Assembly (NCBI GenBank): GCA_944388495.1
Contig: CALXIZ010000038.1
Coordinates: 1 to 41,215 of the forward strand
DNA: 41,215 bases
Source of the DNA: an uncultured Clostridia bacterium
GTDB lineage: Bacteria > Bacillota > Clostridia > Peptostreptococcales > Anaerovoracaceae
Direction: 5' to 3'
The position numbers and the translations under genes were made by a program. Under the pieces are notes generated by a model. That model saw nothing but the letters and a program-made list of their open reading frames with translations. It had not been told where the DNA came from and did no database searches. Positions 33,224-40,033 of the stretch are shown piece by piece (position 1 is the first letter of the stretch; every line of letters begins with the position of its first letter).

Positions 33224-33252
33224 ATTATATGGGATTTTATAAGTATTATCAA
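33224..33252 (-). promoter_or_regulatory. sigma-A promoter of the AlbA_2 gene
   Basis: On the minus strand: TTGATA (33252-33247), a 17-nt spacer and TATAAT (33229-33224), 41 bp upstream of the ATG. Confidence 0.65.
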
Positions 33253-33559
33253 ACCTATTTTCAATAACAAGAACCTAACCAACATAGTCTCTACCTTATT
33301 TATTACATGAATCACTGATTAAGTTGTGGAGATCATCCCATCTTTGACACTTAAGTGATAAAAAATGGTCATAGATCCTTTCCTTTCAAGCTTTATGATC
33401 CTTTTCTGTTTGACATTGATATGTGCTGAATTTCTTTCTCTTTGAGTTTTCTCCGTCTGGGTGTTGGAGATTTCCAATCTGCCGTTCCGAAAAGATCTCT
33501 GTGGCAAACCGAAAAAAGAAGCTTGGCAAACCGGATCTTTAATGCCGTCTTACAGCCAA

Positions 33560-33593
33560 ATTGTAAACCTGAATATAAAAATGAGTTGACAAT
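33560..33593. promoter_or_regulatory. BirA-type biotin operator
   Basis: ATTGTAAACC (33560-33569), 14 nt, and AGTTGACAAT (33584-33593). This follows the known BirA operator plan (TTGTAAACC, 14-16 nt, GGTTTACAA), with the right half overlapping the bioY -35. Biotin-bound BirA would repress uptake. Confidence 0.7.
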
Positions 33594-33614
33594 AGGATTT
33601 CACCTGTCTATAAT
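33586..33614 (+). promoter_or_regulatory. Consensus promoter of bioY
   Basis: TTGACA (33586-33591), 17 nt and TATAAT (33609-33614): a perfect sigma-A promoter, needing repression by the overlapping operator. Confidence 0.85.
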
Positions 33615-33678
33615 GTCAGAAAAAGCGGACGGAGTTTCGTCTGCATTTCACCTGTGTATGTAGAGAGGAAGAAAAAGC

Positions 33679-34260
33679 ATGAGAGTATGTGAGAGTGAAA
33701 GGACACGGTCCGGAAAGAAAATTGAGACAAAGGATATGATTTACATGGCTCTGTCGGCGGCGCTGATTGCGGTCAGCGCATGGATCAGCATTCCGGCGGC
33801 CGTTCCCTTTACGCTTCAGACATTCGCCGTCTGCCTGACAGCCGGCCTTTTCGGGGCGAAGAGGGGGACGCTGGCCGTTCTGATCTATCTGCTGCTGGGA
33901 GCGGTCGGTATACCGGTCTTTGCGGGATTCCGGGGCGGAATCGGAGTCTTTTTCGGGAATACAGGAGGTTATCTGGCGGGATGCATTTTTACCGCACTGA
34001 TCGCCGGCGTCTGCGCGGACCGTTTCGGGAGAAAAATACCTGTCATGATCGCATCGATGCTGGCCGGCGTGGCCGTCTGCTATGCGTTCGGCACAGCATG
34101 GTATATGATTCTCTATCTGAAAAATACCGGAGAGGTAAGTGTGGCAGCCGTGCTGATGACATGTGTCATTCCTTTCGTCATTCCGGATATCATCAAAGTG
34201 ACGGCGGCAGCCTTTCTGACGAAGCGGCTTCATCGCTTTGTGCATCAGCACGGAAACTGA
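33679..34260 (+). CDS. bioY: Biotin transporter substrate-binding protein
   Basis: The protein has 193 residues. BioY is the membrane substrate-specific component for biotin, usually of an ECF transporter. Six hydrophobic spans are visible, with the hallmark segments AAVPFTLQTFAVCLTAGLFGAKRG, YLLLGAVGIPVFAGFRGGIGVFFGNTGGYLAG and PFVIPDIIKVTAAAFL. The first 17 residues are a charged extension. No ECF ATPase or T genes are adjacent, so it would share a distant energising module or act alone. A BirA-type operator lies over its promoter. The ATG follows GAGAGGAAG. Confidence 0.95.
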   Translation: MRVCESERTRSGKKIETKDMIYMALSAALIAVSAWISIPAAVPFTLQTFAVCLTAGLFGAKRGTLAVLIYLLLGAVGIPVFAGFRGGIGVFFGNTGGYLAGCIFTALIAGVCADRFGRKIPVMIASMLAGVAVCYAFGTAWYMILYLKNTGEVSVAAVLMTCVIPFVIPDIIKVTAAAFLTKRLHRFVHQHGN

Positions 34261-34396
34261 CATGAGAAAAACGGCGGGAACGGGAAAACGTCCGCATGTC
34301 ATCTCCGGACGGCTCCGGTCCGCTGTCTGATCCTGAGATTTATATATCGCATACAGATAATTTGTTTGCTGAGAGGCTGTCCCGTATAAAAAAGTA

Positions 34397-34405
34397 TGAT
34401 ATAAT
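34397..34405 (+). promoter_or_regulatory. Extended -10 promoter upstream of the CoA-transferase
   Basis: TGATATAAT is a perfect extended -10 element (TGnTATAAT) with no good -35. Transcription would start near 34412, only about 15 nt before an intrinsic terminator. Confidence 0.5.
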
Positions 34406-34425
34406 GAGCGGGTAGGAAAGAAGAG

Positions 34426-34446
34426 CCGTCTGAGAGACGGTTTTTT
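34426..34446 (+). terminator. Intrinsic terminator in the leader before the CoA-transferase
   Basis: CCGTCT-GAG-AGACGG plus six Ts (34441-34446). It lies between the extended -10 promoter and the CoA-transferase start. It may end bioY read-through or attenuate the downstream gene. Confidence 0.65.
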
Positions 34447-34560
34447 CCGGCAGGGCGGCGCGGAATGAGATGCTTTTTTATCCGTACGGGGGAAAAGCAC
34501 GCAGCTGCCGTATTATGTTAAGAGTGTTGCACGGTTTTGTGCAGGGAAAGGAACCTATTT

Positions 34561-35928
34561 ATGCGGGGTACACAGATATTTTACAAAGCCGCGGATATTG
34601 CGGCTCAGTACGACAAAAAGCTGATCACATCCGATCAGGCTGCAGGTCTGGTAAAGTCGGGCGACCGCGTCCATCTCGGAACATTCGGAGTTATCGCGAG
34701 AGAGTTTGAAGCGGCTCTGGCGAAGCGCAAAGATGAACTCGATGAGGTTATCCTGTACTCCTCTCTCTGGAGTTACGATGATACCTATGAGACAAATAAA
34801 GTGGATCCGGAGGGGGATGTCTTCAAAATCTGGTCGACGCACATGAGTCAGAAGGACAGACGGGTAAAGACTGCCGGACACGCATGGTATATTCCTATTT
34901 TATACAGCGATAACAATCAGATGTGGGCTCAGTACGGCAAGGTAAATATCGCTGTCTTCACCGTCGGACCTATGGATTCGTACGGCAACTTCAATCTGGG
35001 CGTTACCATCGGCGAGACGAAGGGCGTCGTACAGGCCGCCGATCTGGTCATCGTCGAAGTCAACGAAAACATGCCGCGCTGCAACGGTATCGAAAACTAC
35101 ATTAATATTGCAGAGGTTGACTATATCACTCACAGCTCGAATTATCCGATCGCGGAGCTGCCGGTGCGTGAAGCGGGCGGAGCCGATGCGAAGATCGCGG
35201 AAAATATCCTGCCCCTCATCGAAGACGGAAGCTGCCTGCAGCTGGGCGTCGGAGCCATGCCGAATCATCTGGGCAAGCTGCTGGCAAAGTCCGATCTGAA
35301 GAATCTGAGCGTACATACCGAGATGCTCGTCGATGCTTTTGTGGATCTGTATGAGGAAGGAAAGATTTCCGGCATCAAGAATTTCCTTCCGGGCAAGATG
35401 GTCTACACCTTTGCACTGGGTACGAGAAAGCTCTATGATTTTCTGGATGACAATCAGATGTGTCTGGGAGCCCCGGTGGATTTCGTCAATAATCCTTACA
35501 ATATAGCGAAGAACGATAAAGTCATTTCCATCAATGCGGCTCTGCAGATCGACATTTACGGTCAGGTCAGCTCGGAATCCATCGGATTCAGCCATATCAG
35601 CGGCCAGGGCGGACAGATGAATTTTGTGGAGGGAGCTTACCACTCCAAAGGAGGAAAGAGCTTTATCTGTACGGCTTCCACAAAGACGAAGGACGGAAAG
35701 ACAGAGTCTCTGATCCTGCCTTATCTGCCGCCCGGCGGTATCGTCAGCTGTCCGAGATATGCACCGCAGTACATCGTTACGGAATACGGCATTGCGATGC
35801 TGAAGGGACTCAACACCTGGGAAAGAGCCGAGGCTCTGATCAATATCGCTCATCCGGATTACCGCGAAGATCTGATCCGTCAGGCGGAAAAGCAGGGAAT
35901 CTGGTGCAAAACGAGCAAACTGTTATAA
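34561..35928 (+). CDS. Acetyl-CoA hydrolase/transferase family CoA-transferase (butyryl-CoA:acetate or 4-hydroxybutyrate type)
   Basis: The protein has 455 residues, starting at the ATG 8 nt after AAAGGAA. It belongs to the class of CoA-transferases that exchange CoA between a short acyl group and acetate via a glutamyl-CoA intermediate. Conserved segments are SGDRVHLGTFG, GNFNLGVTIGETKGVVQAAD, QLGVGAMPNHLG, the Glu-bearing SVHTEMLVDAFVDL, and GGQMNFVEGAYHSKGGKSFI. The AFVDLYEEG segment differs from the AFVDIAKAG I associate with known gut butyryl-CoA:acetate transferases, so the acyl substrate is open. It is a single gene with a promoter, leader terminator and strong 3' terminator. Confidence 0.88.
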   Translation: MRGTQIFYKAADIAAQYDKKLITSDQAAGLVKSGDRVHLGTFGVIAREFEAALAKRKDELDEVILYSSLWSYDDTYETNKVDPEGDVFKIWSTHMSQKDRRVKTAGHAWYIPILYSDNNQMWAQYGKVNIAVFTVGPMDSYGNFNLGVTIGETKGVVQAADLVIVEVNENMPRCNGIENYINIAEVDYITHSSNYPIAELPVREAGGADAKIAENILPLIEDGSCLQLGVGAMPNHLGKLLAKSDLKNLSVHTEMLVDAFVDLYEEGKISGIKNFLPGKMVYTFALGTRKLYDFLDDNQMCLGAPVDFVNNPYNIAKNDKVISINAALQIDIYGQVSSESIGFSHISGQGGQMNFVEGAYHSKGGKSFICTASTKTKDGKTESLILPYLPPGGIVSCPRYAPQYIVTEYGIAMLKGLNTWERAEALINIAHPDYREDLIRQAEKQGIWCKTSKLL

Positions 35929-35960
35929 TAAAACATCGCCGGAATATCTCCGGTCTCCCG

Positions 35961-35994
35961 TCTCCGGCCGGCACTGCGCGGCCGGAGATTTTTT
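35961..35994 (+). terminator. Terminator of the CoA-transferase gene
   Basis: TCTCCGGCCG (35961-35970), an 8-nt loop, the exact complement (35979-35988), and six Ts. Confidence 0.85.
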
Positions 35995-36062
35995 CTGATC
36001 TGTACGGAGATTTCCGTCAGAAAAAATTCATGTAATCCGCAGATATGCCTGTCCGATTTCTG

Positions 36063-36091
36063 TTGCGGTGTTCAGCTTTGAGCGGTATAAT
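36063..36091 (+). promoter_or_regulatory. Promoter of the GerMN lipoprotein gene
   Basis: TTGCGG (36063-36068), 17 nt, TATAAT (36086-36091). The -10 is perfect; the -35 is weak. Confidence 0.5.
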
Positions 36092-36169
36092 GAGTAAACA
36101 AAAGATAAAGCGGCGCTGATGCCGTTTATCGGTTATGCAATAATATATTCTTTCAGAGGGGGAAGAAAC

Positions 36170-36865
36170 ATGATGAAAAGAAAAGGTTTCAGAGTTACGG
36201 CCCTGCTGCTGACGATGATGCTCGCAGTATTCGGCTTTGCGGCATGCGGAACGGAGACACAGGGAGGAGCCGGCGGTTCGCAGGCCTCCAATTCCTCGGT
36301 GGATGAACCGCTGTCTGTGGAGCCGGAACAGACGGAAACACCGCAGGAGCAGGAAGGGGAAAAGGCACAGGAAACTTATGAGGTATCTCTTACCTACGTC
36401 AATGAACAGTATATCGCTGACGGAGATGAGTCTCTGGAAAAGCTGATCAGCGATGTGGACGGAGGAACGGTTCAGGTCTCCGCGGGAGCGGAGGGCCTGG
36501 GAGAAGCCTGCGAAAAGACGATCGAGCTTCTCAGAAATGTTCCGGAGGGACGCGATGACCTTATGACGGTCGTCGACGACCGCTTTGTCTTCAACGGTGT
36601 GACAGTGGGAGAGGACGGCACGGCCACGGTCGATCTGGCATCTCTGCCGGAGAACGGTCTGGACAACTACAGTGAGCAGTTCTTTGTTTATCAGATTACC
36701 GGTTCTCTCATCAATACCTTTGAAGAAGTCAGCGGCGTGACCTTCACTGTGGGAGGAAAATCCGTCGAGACGATCGGCGGACATCTCGACGCTTCGGCGC
36801 GCTATACTGTCAGTGATCTGGACAGCTTCAACACTCCGGGAACGGCAGCCGCAGCGGAAGAGTAG
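36170..36865 (+). CDS. Lipoprotein with a GerMN (spore-germination) domain
   Basis: The protein has 231 residues from the ATG at 36170, behind GAGGGGGAAG. A lipoprotein signal peptide ends in GFAAC, with the lipidated Cys near residue 24. A Ser/Pro/Glu-rich linker (about 25-65) leads to a GerMN domain covering about 95-220, recognised by VRGVTVG-like FVFNGVTVGEDGTATVDLA, YQITGSLINTFEEVSGVTFTVGG. The domain occurs in GerM and Gram-positive surface proteins, where it helps build or bind cell wall complexes. It is likely an outer-leaflet lipoprotein; a sporulation role is suggested by the domain but the promoter is sigma-A-like. Confidence 0.85.
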   Translation: MMKRKGFRVTALLLTMMLAVFGFAACGTETQGGAGGSQASNSSVDEPLSVEPEQTETPQEQEGEKAQETYEVSLTYVNEQYIADGDESLEKLISDVDGGTVQVSAGAEGLGEACEKTIELLRNVPEGRDDLMTVVDDRFVFNGVTVGEDGTATVDLASLPENGLDNYSEQFFVYQITGSLINTFEEVSGVTFTVGGKSVETIGGHLDASARYTVSDLDSFNTPGTAAAAEE

Positions 36866-36947
36866 GCAGAACCGGAAAAGTACTCCGCCCTGTATCTCTC
36901 CTCTGAGAAACAGAGCGGAAGCCGTATGCAGAAGAAGACCTGTAAAA

Positions 36948-36975
36948 AGCGGACTGATGGCAGCATCAGTCCGCT
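36948..36975 (+). terminator. Hairpin after the GerMN gene
   Basis: A perfect 12-bp stem (36948-36959 with 36964-36975, loop GCAG) lacks a plus-strand T-tract. It lies 31 bp before the Smr gene start. Confidence 0.4.
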
Positions 36976-37005
36976 GACAGTATGCAGCAGTATTCGGAGG
37001 AATGA

Positions 37006-37401
37006 ATGATGGCCAGACGCCGTGTCACCAACAGATCGGGCCGGACGCAGAACGGGCGGTCCGGCATGAAAATATGCAATATCGAGAGGGGGCTTCCCAC
37101 AGTCAGCCAGGCACAGCATCGCATAGAAGAAGAGATCGAAGCGGCGCGCTTCGGCGGCTGGAACTGCATCAAGCTGATTCACGGATACGGCTCCAGCGGA
37201 AAAGGCGGACTGATCCGTAATTCTCTTCCTTCCTTTCTCGATGCACAGATGAGAAAAGGAAAGATAAAGGATTACATCAGAGGGGAGGATTTTTCGATCT
37301 TCGATTCCGTCACACAAAGAGCGATGCTGCGTTATCCTGATCTCTCGGGCGATCCCGATCTGGGGCAGTGCAATTACGGCATTACCGTCATTCTCCTTTA
37401 G
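37006..37401 (+). CDS. Smr (small MutS-related) domain protein
   Basis: The protein has 131 residues. ATGs at 37006 and 37009 both follow GGAGG. The Smr fold is seen in KICNIERGLPTVSQAQHRIEEEIEAAR and IKLIHGYGSSGKGGLIR, the latter being the family's HGxG-type loop. Smr domains bind or nick branched DNA or act as nucleases on stalled-ribosome mRNA; the isolated small form has no assigned role. An Arg-rich N-terminus (MMARRRVTNRSGRTQNGR) suggests nucleic-acid contact. The SAH hydrolase gene follows after 87 bp. Confidence 0.8.
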   Translation: MMARRRVTNRSGRTQNGRSGMKICNIERGLPTVSQAQHRIEEEIEAARFGGWNCIKLIHGYGSSGKGGLIRNSLPSFLDAQMRKGKIKDYIRGEDFSIFDSVTQRAMLRYPDLSGDPDLGQCNYGITVILL

Positions 37402-37488
37402 CCGGATTCCGTCCGTTTTTATCAAATTGCGGCGCAGAATCTTCGGATTCGTCCGCGAAAATGCCAGCTGATGAAAGGAACAGAAAAA

Positions 37489-38739
37489 ATGCAGTTATAC
37501 GAAGTGAAAGACATATCCCTCGCACCCGGCGGAAAGCGAAAGATCGAGTGGGTGCGCCACAATATGCCTCTTCTGAACGGCCTGGAAGAGGAATTTAAAA
37601 AGACAAAGCCTTTTGAAGGCGTAAAGATTTCTCTTTCGGTACATCTTGAGGCGAAGACGGCATATCTCTGTGAGGTTCTTGCCGCCGGAGGAGCAGAGAT
37701 GTCCGTGACAGGAAGCAATGTCCTCTCCACGCAGGATGATGTGGCGGCGGCGCTGGCGGCGGAAGGCATGCGTGTTTTTGCTGTTCACGGAGCGACAGAG
37801 GAACAGTATGAGGATCACATCCGCAGAACGCTGGAAAACGGGCCGCATATTATCATCGATGACGGCGGCGATCTGGTGAGCATGATTCATCGTCAGATGC
37901 CTCAGCTGGCAGAGGGCGTATGGGGCGGATGCGAAGAGACGACGACAGGAGTCATCCGTCTGAAGGCGATGGAAAAAGACGGCGTTCTGAAATTTCCGAT
38001 GGTGGCGGTCAATGATGCAAAGTGCAAGCATCTGTTCGACAACCGCTACGGAACAGGTCAGTCGGTATGGGATTCCATCATGCATAATACCAATCTGATC
38101 GTAGCGTCAAAGACGGTAGTCGTGGCCGGTTACGGATGGTGCGGCAGAGGAATCGCCATGCGGGCGGCGGCGCTCGGAGCAAAAGTCATCGTTACGGAGA
38201 TCGATCCGGTCAAGGCGATCGAAGCGAAGATGGACGGCTATGACGTGATGACCATGGCGGATGCCGCGCCGAAAGGCGATATCTTCGTGACGGCTACGGG
38301 ATGCGAGCATGTTATCACGGGAGAACATATGCTGGCGATGAAGGAACAGGCTATTCTGTCGAATGCGGGCCACTTCAATGTGGAAGTCGATATGAACTGG
38401 CTGGAAGCCCGTGCGGAGGAAAAGAAGGAAGCGAGAGAAAACATCATGGCATACCGCCTGCCGAACGGAAGATGGATTAACGTCATCGCGGAGGGCAGAC
38501 TGGTGAATATCGCCGCTTCCAACGGTCATCCGGCGGAAATCATGGATATGAGCTTTGCCGTTCAGGCACTGTCGGCTCTGTATGTCCGTGAGCATCATGA
38601 AGAGCTGGAAAAGAAGGTTATCTACGTCACGGAGGAAATCGATCATCTGGTGGCATGCCGCCGGCTCGAGGCATGGGGGATCACTATCGATACGCTTTCC
38701 GATGAACAGGAAGAATATCTTCACAGCTGGGATGTCTGA
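37489..38739 (+). CDS. ahcY: S-adenosylhomocysteine hydrolase
   Basis: The protein has 416 residues from the ATG at 37489, behind AAAGGAACAG; an in-frame ATG six codons earlier has no site. The enzyme splits S-adenosylhomocysteine into adenosine and homocysteine with tightly bound NAD+, relieving product inhibition of methyltransferases. Hallmarks: HLEAKTAYLCE, GSNVLSTQDDVAAAL, IIDDGGDL, VWGGCEETTTGVIRL, NDAKCKHLFDNRYGTGQS, NAD loop VVVAGYGWCGRGIA, and NAGHFNVEVD. The C-terminus ends LHSWDV rather than the DPYRY-type seen in many bacteria. No SAH riboswitch is evident upstream. mutY follows 16 bp later. Confidence 0.95.
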   Translation: MQLYEVKDISLAPGGKRKIEWVRHNMPLLNGLEEEFKKTKPFEGVKISLSVHLEAKTAYLCEVLAAGGAEMSVTGSNVLSTQDDVAAALAAEGMRVFAVHGATEEQYEDHIRRTLENGPHIIIDDGGDLVSMIHRQMPQLAEGVWGGCEETTTGVIRLKAMEKDGVLKFPMVAVNDAKCKHLFDNRYGTGQSVWDSIMHNTNLIVASKTVVVAGYGWCGRGIAMRAAALGAKVIVTEIDPVKAIEAKMDGYDVMTMADAAPKGDIFVTATGCEHVITGEHMLAMKEQAILSNAGHFNVEVDMNWLEARAEEKKEARENIMAYRLPNGRWINVIAEGRLVNIAASNGHPAEIMDMSFAVQALSALYVREHHEELEKKVIYVTEEIDHLVACRRLEAWGITIDTLSDEQEEYLHSWDV

Positions 38740-38755
38740 CGGCGGAGATGGAAAA

Positions 38756-39877
38756 ATGAAGACTGTACCGGAAAAATTTGCGGAATTTCTGCTGACATGG
38801 TACCGGAAAAACGCGAGGGTTCTTCCCTGGAGGGAAGATCCCTCGCCTTATCATGTCTGGGTGTCGGAGATCATGCTGCAGCAGACGCGCGTAGAGACGG
38901 TCAGACCGTATTTTGAACGTTTCCTTCAGGTGCTTCCGGATCTGGAAGCGCTGGCTTCGGCAGAGGAAGAGACGCTGCTGAAGCTGTGGGAAGGGCTCGG
39001 TTATTACAACAGAGTGAAAAACATGCAGAAAGCCGCACGGAAGGCGATCGGAGAATACGGAGGGCTTCCCTGCACGGCACAGGAGCTCATGACTCTGCCG
39101 GGAATCGGCCCCTATACCGCCGGAGCGGTAGCCTCCATCGCTTTCGGGCAGCCCGAACCGGCGGTGGACGGAAACGTTCTGCGCGTCATGACGCGGCTTC
39201 TTGCGTATGAAGCCGATATCACGTCGGCCTCTGTCAGAAGAGAGATCGGAGAGGCGCTGCGCCCTCATCTCTCGGAGGATCCTTCCGCCTTTAACCAGGC
39301 TCTGATGGAGCTGGGCGCCGTCATATGTCTTCCGAACGGTGCGCCGAGATGCGAAAAGTGTCCGGTGGCTTCTTTATGCAGCGCGCACGGGACGGGAGAG
39401 GAGCTGCGTTATCCGATCAAAAAGGCGAAAAAGGAGAGAAAAATCGTACAGAAAACGATCTTTCTTTTTGAGGCGGACGGAAAGACGGCCGTCTATCGCC
39501 GCCCGGAAAGCGGCCTTCTGTCCGGCCTGTGGGGGTTTCCGGAGACAGATGATTATCTGGAGCCGGAAGAGACAGAATTCTGGCTTCGGGAAAGAGGCTT
39601 CGATCCGCAGGAGATCGAACCTCTGGGCGAGGCAAAGCACGTTTTTTCTCATCTGGAATGGCATATGACGGGATACCGCGTCCGCCTGCGCAGTCTGCCG
39701 GAGAGGTATGCCGCCGGAAAAGCGGACGGACGTTCGGACGAGGACGGCGGATTCACCGGCATGATCTTTCTTCCTGCGGAGACGATTCTTTCCTCCTGCG
39801 CAGTGCCGTCAGCCTATGCGTCGTATACAAAGAGACTGTATATGGAAAAAGGGAAAACAGAAAAAGACCGGAAATAA
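38756..39877 (+). CDS. mutY: A/G-specific adenine glycosylase
   Basis: The protein has 373 residues, starting at an ATG behind GGCGGAG. MutY removes adenine mispaired with 8-oxoguanine. N-terminal catalytic Glu lies in EIMLQQTRVETV (E38), the HhH motif is LPGIGPYTAGAVASIAF, and the catalytic Asp in PAVDGNVLRV (D138). A [4Fe-4S] site has C191, C199, C202 and C208 (the first spacing is 7 rather than the more common 6). A C-terminal NUDIX-like domain (from about 230) recognises 8-oxoG. The gene converges with thrC over a large shared terminator. Confidence 0.95.
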   Translation: MKTVPEKFAEFLLTWYRKNARVLPWREDPSPYHVWVSEIMLQQTRVETVRPYFERFLQVLPDLEALASAEEETLLKLWEGLGYYNRVKNMQKAARKAIGEYGGLPCTAQELMTLPGIGPYTAGAVASIAFGQPEPAVDGNVLRVMTRLLAYEADITSASVRREIGEALRPHLSEDPSAFNQALMELGAVICLPNGAPRCEKCPVASLCSAHGTGEELRYPIKKAKKERKIVQKTIFLFEADGKTAVYRRPESGLLSGLWGFPETDDYLEPEETEFWLRERGFDPQEIEPLGEAKHVFSHLEWHMTGYRVRLRSLPERYAAGKADGRSDEDGGFTGMIFLPAETILSSCAVPSAYASYTKRLYMEKGKTEKDRK

Positions 39878-39927
39878 AAAGGAGACGGGAAACAGACGGA
39901 AAGACGGATCAGAAGACCAGCAGCGCA

Positions 39928-40004
39928 GAAAACCCGGAAAACGGCAGATCATCTCACAGGGCGGCGATACGCCCGGAGACGGAAAAGCTGTTTTCCGGGT
40001 TTTC
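39928..40004. terminator. Bidirectional terminator between mutY and thrC
   Basis: Perfect 15-bp arms (GAAAACCCGGAAAAC 39928-39942 and its complement 39990-40004) enclose 47 nt with an inner GGGCG/CGCCC stem. The arms end in T runs on both strands. Confidence 0.6.
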
Positions 40005-40033
40005 CTGTTTTCTGTATTTTTTCTGTTCTGTGA

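Larger units (their letters stand above)
33510..33669 (+). repeat. Right copy of the ~155-bp direct repeat (intact bioY control region)
   Basis: It matches 29081-29240 at an offset of 4429 bp. This copy keeps the operator and consensus promoter and leads into bioY. Confidence 0.85.
33184..33678. other. 495-bp region: promoter of the AlbA_2 gene, unassigned stretch, and the bioY control region
   Basis: After the AlbA_2 promoter, about 33260-33509 holds nothing I recognise; a 62-codon minus-strand frame (33319-33507) has no support. The right repeat and the bioY promoter fill the remainder. Confidence 0.55.

Noticed and set aside
33319..33507. 62-codon minus-strand frame between the AlbA_2 gene and bioY
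   Set aside because: No ribosome binding site, no recognised family, and it ends at the edge of the duplicated segment.
37402..37488. SAH riboswitch upstream of ahcY
   Set aside because: The 87-bp gap is too short and shows no conserved riboswitch core that I can recognise.
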